DNA of 60,629 nt from Bacteroidota bacterium (GTDB lineage: Bacteria > Bacteroidota > Bacteroidia > Bacteroidales > Porphyromonadaceae), in the NCBI GenBank assembly GCA_023388555.1, contig JAEWGA010000048.1, positions 1-60,629 of the forward strand. Direction: 5' to 3'. Shown here in pieces: positions 51,780-60,627 of this stretch. The notes under the pieces were generated by a model that was given only the letters and a program-made list of their open reading frames with translations, did no database searches and was not told the origin of the DNA. Every line of letters begins with the position of its first letter. Position 1 is the first letter of the stretch. Position numbers and translations under genes: made by a program.

Positions 51780-53885
51780 TTAGCTTATTACTCCCCAATC
51801 CTTTTCATGCTCTAAGCTTTCACGTATTTCACGTAGCAGTACAGCATTGGCGGGGTGTTGCAATAAAGGGTCTGCGCCCAAAATTTCATCAACTAACTTG
51901 GTGCAGAACTGAACGACTCTACCGTCTTTAGTTAAATTGGCGACTTTAAAGTCCACCCCTATTCCACTTTGTCGTGTACCTTCTAAATCTCCGTGTCCGC
52001 GCAGTTTCATATCTTCCTCAGCTATTTCAAAGCCATTAGTGGTTGCAACCATTACCTCGATACGCCTTCGGGTATCTGCACTTATTTTTTGAGGGGTCAT
52101 AAGGATACAATAGGATTTTGCTGCACCTCGCCCTACCCTACCGCGCAACTGGTGTAACTGGGAAAGTCCAAAACGCTCTGCATTCTGAATAACCATAACA
52201 GAAGCATTGGGAACATTCACACCTACCTCTATCACAGTTGTAGCCACCAGTATATGGGTATCTCCAGAAGAGAAGGCGGCCATTTGTTCCTCCTTCTCTT
52301 GTGCCGACATTCGGCCGTGCACCATCCCTACCCGATGTGCGGGGAAACACTCCTTCATACGGGCAAACCCCTCTTGAAGGCTTTGTAGGTCCAGTTTCTC
52401 ACTTTCTTCAATCAACGGATAAACCACATAAATTTGGTGTCCGTGTTGCAGCTGTTCAAGCATAAAAAAGTGGACTGGCGCAAAGTTTTCTTCGTAACAG
52501 TGACGTGTTTCGATAGGTGTTCTGCCTGGTGGCAATTCATCTATAACGGAAACATCCAGGTCGCCGTAAAGCGTCATTGCCAGTGTACGAGGAATAGGCG
52601 TTGCACTCATAACTAAAATATGGGGCGGACACTCTCCGCCTTTTTCCCACAACACAGAACGTTGCGAAACACCAAAGCGGTGTTGTTCATCTATTACCGC
52701 CAAGCCCAACTTATGAAAAGCCACATAATTTTCCAAAAGAGCGTGTGTGCCTACTACAATAGAAACCTTCCCCGATTCAAGTTCGGTAACAATCCTATTT
52801 TTTTCACGCATCCGAGTAGAGCCTGTTAGTAGCTCTATTTGCAAACCCAAAGGCTTGACTAACACAGAAAGGGTTTCGTAATGCTGGTGTGCCAGTATTT
52901 CGGTTGGAGCCATAAGTGCTGCTTGGCAGCCATTATCCACCGCCAACAGCATTGCCAACAATGCCACAATGGTTTTTCCGCTGCCTACATCCCCTTGCAG
53001 CAGGCGATTCATTTGACGCCCACTTTTAACGTCATGATGTATCTCGCTTACTACTCGTTTTTGCGCAGCAGTCAATTCAAAAGGCAATACATTGTTGAAG
53101 AAGCTCATAAAAGAATCGCCAACACGTGTAAGCGGATAACCAGGCGTATTAGTTTGGCGCAAACCATGTAAATAACGCATGCGCAACCGAACGTAAAATA
53201 ATTCCTCAAACTTCAACCGCAATGTAGCGCGGCGCAACATCTCGGCATTAGCAGGCAAATGCATGGAACGCAAAGCATCCTCTAATGGCAACATATGGTA
53301 TTTCTGAATGAGGTAGTCTGGCAAGGTCTCTTGCATCTTACCCATCACTATATCTAAACAGTTCGCCACTAAATCGCACAAAGTACGGGAGGTTAACCCT
53401 GCCTTACGCAGTTTTTCCGTTGTACTATATATCGGATAAAATGTTCCGCCATGACGTGCTTTAGGGTCGTCTGCTTTATCCACCTCGGGGTGTACTATGG
53501 TATACGTCGACCCAAATCGGGCCGGTTTACCAAACACGATATACTCTTGCCCAGGCTTGTATATTTCTTGTATACGCGAAATGGAATTAAACCACACCAA
53601 CTGAACCGCGCCCCACCGATCGGAGAAAGTGGCTATAAGCCTCTTCTTGCGTTTTTCACCTTCTGTTCGGAAGGTGCCCATTCGGCCTCTTAATTGAATG
53701 TAGGGCATTTCTTCTCTTACCTCCGTAGTACGGTAAAAGCGAGTACGGTCCAAATGCTTATAAGGGAAATAGTACAACAAATCCTTATAGGTATAAATGT
53801 TGCACTGGCTCCCCAGTAACACTGCCCTCTTTTCTCCCACGCCTGGCAGATATTTAACCGATGTATCTAAAATGGTGCGAATCAT
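51780..53885 (-). CDS. recG: ATP-dependent DNA helicase RecG
   Basis: Reverses stalled replication forks and processes branched DNA. It has 701 residues. An N-terminal wedge (OB-fold) domain includes KYLPGVGEKRAVLLG and the segment around YKPGQEYIVFGKP. Helicase motifs are LLQGDVGSGKTIVALLAM, the DEQH box IDEQHRFGV, MSATPIPRTLAMTLYG and QLRGRVGRGAAKSYC. A GTG one codon upstream is in frame; I start at the ATG. It lies 11 nt after ispD. Confidence 0.97.
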   Translation of the reverse strand: MIRTILDTSVKYLPGVGEKRAVLLGSQCNIYTYKDLLYYFPYKHLDRTRFYRTTEVREEMPYIQLRGRMGTFRTEGEKRKKRLIATFSDRWGAVQLVWFNSISRIQEIYKPGQEYIVFGKPARFGSTYTIVHPEVDKADDPKARHGGTFYPIYSTTEKLRKAGLTSRTLCDLVANCLDIVMGKMQETLPDYLIQKYHMLPLEDALRSMHLPANAEMLRRATLRLKFEELFYVRLRMRYLHGLRQTNTPGYPLTRVGDSFMSFFNNVLPFELTAAQKRVVSEIHHDVKSGRQMNRLLQGDVGSGKTIVALLAMLLAVDNGCQAALMAPTEILAHQHYETLSVLVKPLGLQIELLTGSTRMREKNRIVTELESGKVSIVVGTHALLENYVAFHKLGLAVIDEQHRFGVSQRSVLWEKGGECPPHILVMSATPIPRTLAMTLYGDLDVSVIDELPPGRTPIETRHCYEENFAPVHFFMLEQLQHGHQIYVVYPLIEESEKLDLQSLQEGFARMKECFPAHRVGMVHGRMSAQEKEEQMAAFSSGDTHILVATTVIEVGVNVPNASVMVIQNAERFGLSQLHQLRGRVGRGAAKSYCILMTPQKISADTRRRIEVMVATTNGFEIAEEDMKLRGHGDLEGTRQSGIGVDFKVANLTKDGRVVQFCTKLVDEILGADPLLQHPANAVLLREIRESLEHEKDWGVIS

Positions 53886-53896
53886 CACTACCAGGC

Positions 53897-54586
53897 TTAT
53901 TCCTTAATGCTTTGTAGTAGGCATTGAGCTATGGCCATATCCTTAGGGGTAGTTATCTTGATATTATCTGGGTCTCCCTCCACCAAGGTAGGAGATACCC
54001 CCATCACGGCTTGTACTAACGAGGCATCATCTGTATACGCAAACCTACCGCTTTCGGGTATTTTATTAAATGCATCGCGCAACAGTTTGGCATCGAAAAC
54101 CTGTGGGGTTTGTACGGCTACATAGCTACTCCTGTCCACAGGGATACTCCCCGCGGTGTTGAGCAAACGTAAAGAGTCGACACAAGGCACAACAGGTAAA
54201 ACCGAAGGGCCCGAAGCTGTTAACAACCTACTCATTAAGGCATCCGAAATTAGGGGACGCACTGCATCATGAACCAGCACACGTTCCACCGTGGGGGGTA
54301 ATGCTTCAAGTCCATTAAACACGCTATGGGCACGGGTAGAGCCTCCCGATACCACATTGAGTTGTACCGAAGAGAAAGTGGAACTTAACTTCTCCCCTTG
54401 CTCTTCTACATCCTGGGCAGGCAATACAACAACCCAATAAGCCGAAGGAACTAACCTGATGAGTGTTTTCAATGTAAGTTCCAGTATTGAACACCCACCA
54501 ATTTGAAGGTACTGCTTAGGGCATGCACTTCCCATACGCTGCCCACTTCCTCCAGCCACAACAATAACACCTAAAGGCAATTTCAT
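53897..54586 (-). CDS. ispD: 2-C-methyl-D-erythritol 4-phosphate cytidylyltransferase
   Basis: Third step of the non-mevalonate isoprenoid pathway: joins CTP with methylerythritol phosphate. It has 229 residues with IVVAGGSGQRMGSACPKQYL at the N-terminus, RVLVHDAVRPLISD and VDRSSYVAVQTPQVFDA. The chosen ATG overlaps the stop codon of the methyltransferase gene as ATGA; an ATG four codons earlier is in frame but overlaps more. Confidence 0.95.
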   Translation of the reverse strand: MKLPLGVIVVAGGSGQRMGSACPKQYLQIGGCSILELTLKTLIRLVPSAYWVVVLPAQDVEEQGEKLSSTFSSVQLNVVSGGSTRAHSVFNGLEALPPTVERVLVHDAVRPLISDALMSRLLTASGPSVLPVVPCVDSLRLLNTAGSIPVDRSSYVAVQTPQVFDAKLLRDAFNKIPESGRFAYTDDASLVQAVMGVSPTLVEGDPDNIKITTPKDMAIAQCLLQSIKE

Positions 54587-55125
54587 AACTTCATGCATCT
54601 ACTCACTACCCATAACACCATACCTGCAGCAACACTAACATTAAGGGAGTGCTTTGTACCGTGCTGGGGTATCTCTATTACGCCATCGCATAAGTCGATA
54701 ACAGACTGTTGCACCCCCTTAACCTCATTTCCTAAAACTAAGGCTATGGGCTTATTGGGTAACCGAGATGGCAAATCCTGCAAAAAGGTACTGTTCTCTG
54801 TTTGCTCCACTGCCCACACAGAATATCCCTCTGCATGCAACTGCTGTACAGCAACTACGGCGTCATTGTAATAGGTCCAACTCACTACCTCTTCCGCCCC
54901 TAATGCTGTTTTATGTATTTCGGGCTGAGGAGGTGTTGCCGTAATACCACACAGTGCAACGCCTTCTAAACAAAGAGCATCGGCGGTCCTAAACACGGCT
55001 CCCACGTTATGCATACTTCGCACATTGTCCAGTATTACAACAATGGGAGTTTTGTGAGCATCCCGGAAAGCCTCTGGGGTGAGGCGTTGCATCTCTTCTA
55101 TGTTTAGTTTTCGGTTCAGTGTCAT
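54583..55125 (-). CDS. SpoU/TrmH-family RNA methyltransferase
   Basis: SPOUT-class enzyme that 2'-O-methylates rRNA or tRNA. It has 180 residues from the ATG at MTLNRKLNIEEMQRL. Motif 1: DNVRSMHNVGAVFRTADAL; motif 2: IALVLGNEVKGV; motif 3: IEIPQHGTKHSLNVSVAAG. There is no N-terminal L30e-like substrate-binding domain, so it is closer to the small TrmH-type proteins than to RlmB. The specific target nucleotide cannot be assigned. It overlaps ispD by four bases. Confidence 0.9.
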   Translation of the reverse strand: MTLNRKLNIEEMQRLTPEAFRDAHKTPIVVILDNVRSMHNVGAVFRTADALCLEGVALCGITATPPQPEIHKTALGAEEVVSWTYYNDAVVAVQQLHAEGYSVWAVEQTENSTFLQDLPSRLPNKPIALVLGNEVKGVQQSVIDLCDGVIEIPQHGTKHSLNVSVAAGMVLWVVSRCMKL

Positions 55126-55183
55126 TTTTTTCTTTCTTCTGTTCGTGGTTTCTCTAACCTTATAAACAACAGAAGGCCTTTTA

Positions 55184-55191
55184 CAAATATA
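55184..55191 (-). promoter_or_regulatory. Promoter -7 element of the methyltransferase-ispD-recG run
   Basis: TATATTTG on the minus strand fits TAnnTTTG, about 58 nt before the ATG. No -33 TTTG at the proper spacing. Confidence 0.45.
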
Positions 55192-55230
55192 CTGGTTTGA
55201 AAGCAAACACACACCTCTCCATTAATATAA

Positions 55231-55268
55231 AGAAAGCCCCTATCCAGGACTATACCTGAACAGGGACT
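55231..55268 (-). terminator. Terminator of the methylmalonyl-CoA decarboxylase genes
   Basis: A 14-bp stem (AGCCCCTATCCAGG with CCTGAACAGGGACT, three G-T pairs on the transcribed strand), a 6-nt loop and a following TTTCTTTA tract, 30 nt after the OadB-like gene. Confidence 0.8.
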
Positions 55269-55297
55269 CTCTTATACTGTAACGGTTCGTATAACTA

Positions 55298-56458
55298 TTA
55301 GCCTAAGAATCCCAACAGGATACCTGCAGCTACAGCAGAACCAATAACACCCGCCACATTCGGCCCCATTGCGTGCATCAGCAAGTGGTTACCAGGGTCG
55401 TACTCCTGTCCCACAACCTGCGAGATACGTGCCGAGTCGGGCACAGCAGAAACTCCTGCATTACCAATAAGCGGATTAATTTTATTCTCTTCCTTCAGGA
55501 ATAGGTTAAAGAACTTCACAAATAAAACACCGGCACAGGTGGCTATCACGAAAGAGAATGCACCCAGCGTGAAAATCTTGATAGAGGTGGCCGACAAGAA
55601 TTCCGTTGCCTGAGTAGATGCCCCTACTGTTAAGCCTAACAGCATGGTGATGGTGTCAATAAGCGGACCACGAGCAGTTTCTGCCAAACGGCGTGTAACA
55701 CCGCTCTCCTTCAATAAATTCCCAAAGAACAACATACCTAACAAAGGCAAACCAGAAGGAACAATGAAGGTGGTTAGCAATAAACCTATTATAGGGAACA
55801 TAACCTTTTCCTTCTGAGATACCAAACGAGGTGCACGCATACGAATAAGGCGTTCTTTCTTCGTGGTAAGAAGGCGCATAAAGGGCGGCTGTATAATAGG
55901 CACTAATGCCATATAAGAGTAGGCCGAAACAGCAATTGCCCCCATGAGGTTAGGTGCCAGCTTGGACGACAAAAAGATTGCCGTAGGGCCATCGGCACCG
56001 CCAATGATTGCGGTAGCACCTGCCTGGTTAGGTTCAAAACCTATTTGAATTGCCACAGCATAGGCAGCAAAAATACCAAACTGGGCTGCAGCTCCTACTA
56101 ATATCAGCTTCGGGTTCGATATCAATGCCGAGAAGTCCGTCATGGCACCGATACCCAAGAATATAAGAGGCGGATACCAACCTTGCTTAACACCTTGGTA
56201 TAAGATATTCAGCACCGACCCTTCTTCGTAGAGGCCTACTTGCAAACCAGCATCCTTAAATGGTATATTGCCTACAAGCATACCAAAGCCAATAGGGATT
56301 AGCAAGAGGGGCTCAAACTCATACTTTATGGCCAAGAATATAAAAAACAGACCTACCAGGATCATAATCAGGTGACCCCAAGTAGCATTGGCAAAGCCTG
56401 TAAAGGAGTAGAAGATATCCAAGCTCTGGCCAAGGAAATCAATAATAGTACTACTCAT
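55298..56458 (-). CDS. Sodium-pumping decarboxylase beta subunit (OadB-like)
   Basis: Integral membrane subunit that decarboxylates carboxybiotin and exports sodium. It has 386 residues from the ATG at MSSTIIDFLG; a TTG four codons upstream is also in frame. Many hydrophobic segments are seen with GIGAMTDFSALISNPKLIL, the re-entrant IIGGADGPTAIFLSSKLAP and GNAGVSAVPDSARISQ near the C-terminus, all typical of OadB/MmdB/GcdB. Together with the carboxyltransferase and the epimerase upstream it forms a methylmalonyl-CoA decarboxylase rather than an oxaloacetate one. Confidence 0.93.
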   Translation of the reverse strand: MSSTIIDFLGQSLDIFYSFTGFANATWGHLIMILVGLFFIFLAIKYEFEPLLLIPIGFGMLVGNIPFKDAGLQVGLYEEGSVLNILYQGVKQGWYPPLIFLGIGAMTDFSALISNPKLILVGAAAQFGIFAAYAVAIQIGFEPNQAGATAIIGGADGPTAIFLSSKLAPNLMGAIAVSAYSYMALVPIIQPPFMRLLTTKKERLIRMRAPRLVSQKEKVMFPIIGLLLTTFIVPSGLPLLGMLFFGNLLKESGVTRRLAETARGPLIDTITMLLGLTVGASTQATEFLSATSIKIFTLGAFSFVIATCAGVLFVKFFNLFLKEENKINPLIGNAGVSAVPDSARISQVVGQEYDPGNHLLMHAMGPNVAGVIGSAVAAGILLGFLG

Positions 56459-56466
56459 AATCGTTA

Positions 56467-56928
56467 TCAACCTATAGTAACAAGGGTAGCACCCTCTTGT
56501 ACGTTATCGTTTTTCTGAACAGAGATAGATATCACCTTGCCGTCCTTATCGGACTTGATGTCATTTTCCATCTTCATAGCTTCCAGCACTACCAGCTTAT
56601 CGCCACGCTTAACTTCATCACCAACCTTCACGGTGATATCCAATATAACACCAGGCAGGGGCGACTTTATTTCATGGCCTCCACCAGCAGAAGCAGCAGG
56701 AGGAGTAGCTACCGGAGCTGCGGCTGCTGAAGCTGTTGCTGGGCGGCTTATAGGAGCAGCGGGAGCGGCAGGTTTCTTAATTTTTGGGGCGGCAGGTTTC
56801 CCTTCCTGAGGTTCCATTTCCACCTTGTAGGTAGTACCATTCACCTCAATCTCGGCAATATTATCTTCTATGCTCTGAACCTCTACGTTGTACTTGATAC
56901 CGTTAATGGTATATGTAAACTTTTTCAT
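56467..56928 (-). CDS. Biotin carrier subunit of the decarboxylase
   Basis: Carries the carboxybiotin between carboxyltransferase and membrane subunit. It has 153 residues: an N-terminal part (MKKFTYTINGIKYNVEVQSI), an Ala/Pro-rich flexible linker at about 45-84 and a biotinyl domain with E116-A-M-K-M; K119 is the biotin site. It lies between the OadG-like and OadB-like genes, 9 nt before the latter. Confidence 0.95.
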   Translation of the reverse strand: MKKFTYTINGIKYNVEVQSIEDNIAEIEVNGTTYKVEMEPQEGKPAAPKIKKPAAPAAPISRPATASAAAAPVATPPAASAGGGHEIKSPLPGVILDITVKVGDEVKRGDKLVVLEAMKMENDIKSDKDGKVISISVQKNDNVQEGATLVTIG

Positions 56929-56985
56929 GTTTTATCGTATGGGATATATGTTAGCTATTAACTTTCTACTGAGGAGCTACGCCCT

Positions 56986-57876
56986 TTACCTACGGGGTAT
57001 TTGTCGTAGCGTATGGATTTTTGAGCTCCACGGAGAATACTTCTTACGAATATTTCGTATCGTGATAACAGTGCTCTCATCATCATGTACACTGCTGTAC
57101 ACTTCGTGCAAGGCAAGCCCTATAACGGCATATACATCGCCAGGCACATCTATTGCTGCATTTACAGCCTCCATGGAAGCACCGCCTTTGGCAGCCTTGC
57201 GCTTCACCATACGAACGGCATTTTTACCAATAATCTTAAAGATGATATACAGCAATAGTAACGACAAGAACACAACCATCATCGATATCACTGTAACAAC
57301 AATACCGTAGGGGTCGTTATCCCGGAAAAAGTCCAGTTTCTCATTACTATCAAGTGTTTTGTTGTTGGTGCTTGGGGTCACCCTTACTGTTTGAATCCAA
57401 GGCAACACACCGTCCAATTCCCGAGCATAGCTTTCATCGGCTTTCTGCCCAGCGGGTATTGTCACTTCATCTATTAGGGTTTTACCATCTGCATCAAACA
57501 ACGCTATATAGTTTTCCTTGGAGGGGTCTACTGTAAAGTTCAAATGATAGGTGCCGTGAATAGCTTTATCATCGAGCCAAAACAATACGTGCTGACGCGG
57601 CTTTATACGCGTTTGCACATCGCCCCGTGGAATTGGGTACTTCGTAGGGTTATTCTTATCATTGGTCAAGAAACAGCCTCCTATATCCACTGTTGCAGGA
57701 GAGGTATTAAAAATCTCTACCCAAGGACTTCTAACACCATAGTTATCCATAAAATTGGTCTTATTCACAACCAAGACCTCGTTAATACGAAGCGACTTAG
57801 CGGACTGACCAAACGCAAGCAGTGGTAACAGCCCTACGACCAGCGACAGAATACTTATGCGTAATATTCTTTTCAT
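56986..57876 (-). CDS. OadG-like subunit fused to a lamin-tail domain
   Basis: Accessory membrane subunit of the sodium-pumping decarboxylase. It has 296 residues from the ATG at MKRILRISIL: a signal peptide to about residue 24 (LLAFGQS), a periplasmic region at 28-150 resembling a lamin-tail domain (INEVLVVNKTNFMDNYG, WVEIFNTSP, VDIGGCFLTND), one membrane segment at about 191-216, and a cytoplasmic OadG-like tail with GDVYAVIGLALHEVY. Ordinary OadG is only about 80-100 residues, so the periplasmic domain is an addition. An earlier in-frame start overlaps mmdA and is rejected. Confidence 0.85.
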   Translation of the reverse strand: MKRILRISILSLVVGLLPLLAFGQSAKSLRINEVLVVNKTNFMDNYGVRSPWVEIFNTSPATVDIGGCFLTNDKNNPTKYPIPRGDVQTRIKPRQHVLFWLDDKAIHGTYHLNFTVDPSKENYIALFDADGKTLIDEVTIPAGQKADESYARELDGVLPWIQTVRVTPSTNNKTLDSNEKLDFFRDNDPYGIVVTVISMMVVFLSLLLLYIIFKIIGKNAVRMVKRKAAKGGASMEAVNAAIDVPGDVYAVIGLALHEVYSSVHDDESTVITIRNIRKKYSPWSSKIHTLRQIPRR

Positions 57877-57889
57877 GATCTGAGGACTT

Positions 57890-59443
57890 TTATAGGGGTA
57901 TATTGTCATGCTTCTTAGCAGGGTTCAGTACCTTCTTAGTTTGCAATTGCTTCAAGGCTCTTACAATACGGAAACGGGTGTTCCGTGGCTCTATAACATC
58001 GTCTATATAACCATACGATGCAGCATTGTAGGGGTTAGCAAACGCTTTGCGGTACTCTTCTTCTTTTTCTTGGGCGGCTTTGGCGGGGTCTTCGGCAGCA
58101 GCCACTTCTTTAGCAAAAATCACCTCTACGGCTCCCGATGGTCCCATTACGGCAATTTCAGCTGTTGGCCATGCGTAATTGATATCGCCACGCAGGTGCT
58201 TAGAGCTCATCACAATATAAGCACCACCGTAAGCCTTACGTAAAATCACAGTAATCTTAGGCACTGTGGCTTCTCCATAAGCGTACAATATTTTGGCACC
58301 GTGTGTGATAACACCATTGTACTCCTGGCCTGTTCCTGGCAAGAATCCGGGAACATCCACCAAGGTTACCAATGGTATATTAAAGGCATCACAAAAGCGC
58401 ACAAAGCGTGCTCCTTTTCTGGAGGCATTGCAGTCCAAACTACCGGCCATTACACGAGGTTGATTTGCCACGATACCTACTGTTTGACCATCGAAACGAG
58501 CAAAGCCACAAATTATGTTCTTTGCGTAGTCCTTATGTACCTCCAAAAACTCACCGTTGTCAATGATTGCGCCAATTACATCATACATATCGTAAGCTTT
58601 ATTAGGGCTTTCGGGAATGATGTCATTCAAAGCGTCCTCCATTCTTTCCACTGGGTCGGTACACTCTACCATAGGAGCCTCTTCCAAGTTGTTTTGTGGC
58701 AAGAAGCTGATGAGGTGACGTATTAGGTCGATACCTTGTTGCTCATCATCTACGGCAAAATGTGCTACGCCCGACTTTGATGTATGTACATCTGCACCAC
58801 CAAGCTGCTCTTGGGTTACATCTTCGTAGGTTACCGTTTTCACAACCTTCGGACCAGTAAGGAACATATAACTGGTACCGCGGCACATAATATTAAAGTC
58901 TGTTAACGCGGGGGAGTACACTGCGCCACCAGCACAAGGGCCAAAAATCGCAGAAATCTGAGGTATTACGCCCGATGCCAAAATATTGCGTTGGAAGATT
59001 TCGGCGTACCCCGATAGCGCATTAACACCTTCTTGGATACGTGCACCACCCGAGTCGTTAATCCCAATAACGGGGGCACCAACCTTCATGGCCATATCCA
59101 TAACCTTGCATATCTTGGCGGCATGCATTTCCCCTAACGAACCACCTGTAACGGTGAAGTCTTGGGCAAACACATATACCAGTCGGCCATCGATAGTACC
59201 ACAGCCCGTTACTACGCCATCGCCTAAGAATTTGGTTTTATCTATCCCAAAATTGGTAGAGCGGTGTTTAACAAACATGTCAAACTCCTCAAAGCTACCT
59301 TCATCCATTAGCATAGCAATACGTTCCCGTGCTGTGTATTTACCACTGGAATGTTGCTTTTCTATTCTTTTCTCACCGCCTCCCAAACGGGCCTGAGTCC
59401 TCAGCTCAATTAGTTCTTTAATTTTTTCTACTTGCGTGCTCAT
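57890..59443 (-). CDS. mmdA: Methylmalonyl-CoA decarboxylase carboxyltransferase subunit
   Basis: Transfers the carboxyl group from (S)-methylmalonyl-CoA to biotin. It has 517 residues of the PccB/MmdA family: GKYTARERIAMLMDEGSFEE, INDSGGARIQEGVNALSGYA, FGPCAGGAVYSPALTDF and the second-half VDVPGFLPGTGQEYNGVI. Next to an epimerase and membrane pump subunits it is better named decarboxylase alpha than propionyl-CoA carboxylase beta, although the two are close in sequence. Confidence 0.93.
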   Translation of the reverse strand: MSTQVEKIKELIELRTQARLGGGEKRIEKQHSSGKYTARERIAMLMDEGSFEEFDMFVKHRSTNFGIDKTKFLGDGVVTGCGTIDGRLVYVFAQDFTVTGGSLGEMHAAKICKVMDMAMKVGAPVIGINDSGGARIQEGVNALSGYAEIFQRNILASGVIPQISAIFGPCAGGAVYSPALTDFNIMCRGTSYMFLTGPKVVKTVTYEDVTQEQLGGADVHTSKSGVAHFAVDDEQQGIDLIRHLISFLPQNNLEEAPMVECTDPVERMEDALNDIIPESPNKAYDMYDVIGAIIDNGEFLEVHKDYAKNIICGFARFDGQTVGIVANQPRVMAGSLDCNASRKGARFVRFCDAFNIPLVTLVDVPGFLPGTGQEYNGVITHGAKILYAYGEATVPKITVILRKAYGGAYIVMSSKHLRGDINYAWPTAEIAVMGPSGAVEVIFAKEVAAAEDPAKAAQEKEEEYRKAFANPYNAASYGYIDDVIEPRNTRFRIVRALKQLQTKKVLNPAKKHDNIPL

Positions 59444-59496
59444 ATATAATATAAGTATGTTGTATAGGCAATAGGATTTTTCCTACGGTAGTAGTC

Positions 59497-59916
59497 TTAC
59501 TGCTCTTCACCCGCGGGGTGGGCACACAACTCGGTTAGTACGCCTTCGGTCGACTTCGGGTGCAGAAACGCAATATTCAGCCCTTCAGCACCTTTACGGG
59601 GGTGTTCATCTATCAGGCGCATACCTTTGGCCTCGGCGTCACGCAAAGAGGCCTCTACATCATCTACGCAGTAAGCTATATGGTGAATACCAGGCCCTTT
59701 TTTCTCCAAAAACTTGGCTATGGGGCTATCTTCCGAGGTAGGCTCCAGCAATTCTATTTTGGTACCTCCTACCCGAAAAAAGGCGGTTTTCACCTTTTGG
59801 TCGGCCACTTCTTCAATACTATAACACTTCAAGCCCAATACTCCTTCATAAAAAGGCAGGGACTCTTCTATGCTGCGAACAGCAATACCCAAATGTTCAA
59901 TGTGTGAGATGTTCAT
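59497..59916 (-). CDS. mce: Methylmalonyl-CoA epimerase
   Basis: Interconverts (R)- and (S)-methylmalonyl-CoA, linking methylmalonyl-CoA mutase to the decarboxylase. It has 139 residues from the ATG at MNISHIEHLGIAV, of the vicinal-oxygen-chelate fold. Metal ligands are H8 (IEHLG), a His in GIHHIAYCV and the C-terminal Glu in VLTELCAHP. An earlier in-frame start would add 23 residues without similarity. A 14-bp perfect palindrome lies 20 nt upstream. Confidence 0.95.
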   Translation of the reverse strand: MNISHIEHLGIAVRSIEESLPFYEGVLGLKCYSIEEVADQKVKTAFFRVGGTKIELLEPTSEDSPIAKFLEKKGPGIHHIAYCVDDVEASLRDAEAKGMRLIDEHPRKGAEGLNIAFLHPKSTEGVLTELCAHPAGEEQ

Positions 59917-59936
59917 TGTATATAGCTTTTTTTGGT

Positions 59937-59950
59937 AAGTAAATTTACTT
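59937..59950. promoter_or_regulatory. 14-bp perfect palindrome upstream of mce
   Basis: AAGTAAATTTACTT reads the same on both strands, 20 nt before the epimerase ATG in the 80-nt gap after the rhodanese gene. It looks like a dimeric regulator site for the propionate genes; no regulator gene is in the window. Confidence 0.45.
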
Positions 59951-59996
59951 TCTGTCTTCAATAGCTCTCGGGACGAAAAAGGCATCCAACACGGGC

Positions 59997-60338
59997 CTAT
60001 TTCTTCCCCTTTACCCTATCCAAGGCTTGCGACACCCACAGCCACTCCTTGGCGTTATGCAGGTCCCTAAAACCTTTATCGCGTAATATATCCTCGGCCA
60101 CTGTGCTCCGTGCGCCACTTTGGCAATACAGCACTATGGGCTTATCCTGAGGCAACTCACCACTCCTGTTTGCCAGTTCATCGTAAGGGATGTTCATACT
60201 TCCCATCACATGCCCTTTTGCATACTCATCATGGGTACGTACATCCAATAGCACCGCATGTTTTTGGTGCACCAATTCATAAATATCATCTAATGAAAGA
60301 CGAGGGATGCCAAACAGCATTCGCTTCAGGTTAATCAT
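59997..60338 (-). CDS. Small rhodanese-domain protein
   Basis: Single rhodanese domain, probably a sulfurtransferase. It has 113 residues from the ATG at MINLKRMLFG. VLLDVRTHDEYAKGHVMGSM is the N-terminal signature and C72 in YCQSGARS is the catalytic cysteine. It may resemble PspE/GlpE in size; no signal peptide is clear. It is the first gene after the tRNA, with a -7 element about 45 nt upstream. A relation to the methylmalonyl genes is not evident. Confidence 0.88.
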   Translation of the reverse strand: MINLKRMLFGIPRLSLDDIYELVHQKHAVLLDVRTHDEYAKGHVMGSMNIPYDELANRSGELPQDKPIVLYCQSGARSTVAEDILRDKGFRDLHNAKEWLWVSQALDRVKGKK

Positions 60339-60380
60339 ATACGTGGCTTCTTTACAGCAGTCTGTTGAGTTGTGACACTT

Positions 60381-60388
60381 CAAATATA
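60381..60388 (-). promoter_or_regulatory. Promoter -7 element of the rhodanese gene
   Basis: TATATTTG on the minus strand fits TAnnTTTG. No TTTG at the -33 distance. Confidence 0.45.
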
Positions 60389-60463
60389 CAAAATTCCAAA
60401 CGTGTACACCTAAAACAATCCAAAACCGCTCAAAAACCATTCAACCTACACCTAAACGGCTCA

Positions 60464-60523
60464 AAAGAAAAAGAAAACGACTCCTCACAGGTCATACATT
60501 CCTGAGGAATCGTTTTCTTTTTT
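60464..60523. terminator. Hairpin terminator between tRNA-Pro and the rhodanese gene
   Basis: AAAAGAAAACGA and TCCTCA on one arm pair with AGGA and TCGTTTTCTTTT on the other, with a small internal mismatch. A and T tracts flank both sides, so it can act in both directions; here it ends the tRNA transcript. Confidence 0.88.
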
Positions 60524-60532
60524 GCATAAAAG

Positions 60533-60607
60533 TCGGGGTGGCGGGATTCGAACTCGCGACCCTCTGCTCCCAAAGCAGATGCGCTAACCGGGCTGCGCTA
60601 CACCCCG
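60533..60607 (-). tRNA. tRNA-Pro (anticodon TGG)
   Basis: Cloverleaf of 75 nt read on the minus strand. The acceptor stem is CGGGGTG with CACCCCG and discriminator A; the anticodon arm is TCTGC-TTTGGGA-GCAGA with anticodon TGG; the T loop is TTCGAAT. CCA is not encoded. The T stem has one A-C mismatch (GCGAG against CCCGC). Confidence 0.96.
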
Positions 60608-60619
60608 TTTTTTGCTCTG

Positions 60620-60627
60620 CAAAGATA
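60620..60627 (-). promoter_or_regulatory. Promoter -7 element of tRNA-Pro
   Basis: TATCTTTG on the minus strand, 13 nt before the mature 5' end. The -33 element would lie beyond the window. Confidence 0.5.

Noticed and set aside
57877..57909. Longer start for the OadG-like gene
   Set aside because: It would place 11 residues before a clear signal peptide and overlap mmdA by 20 nt.
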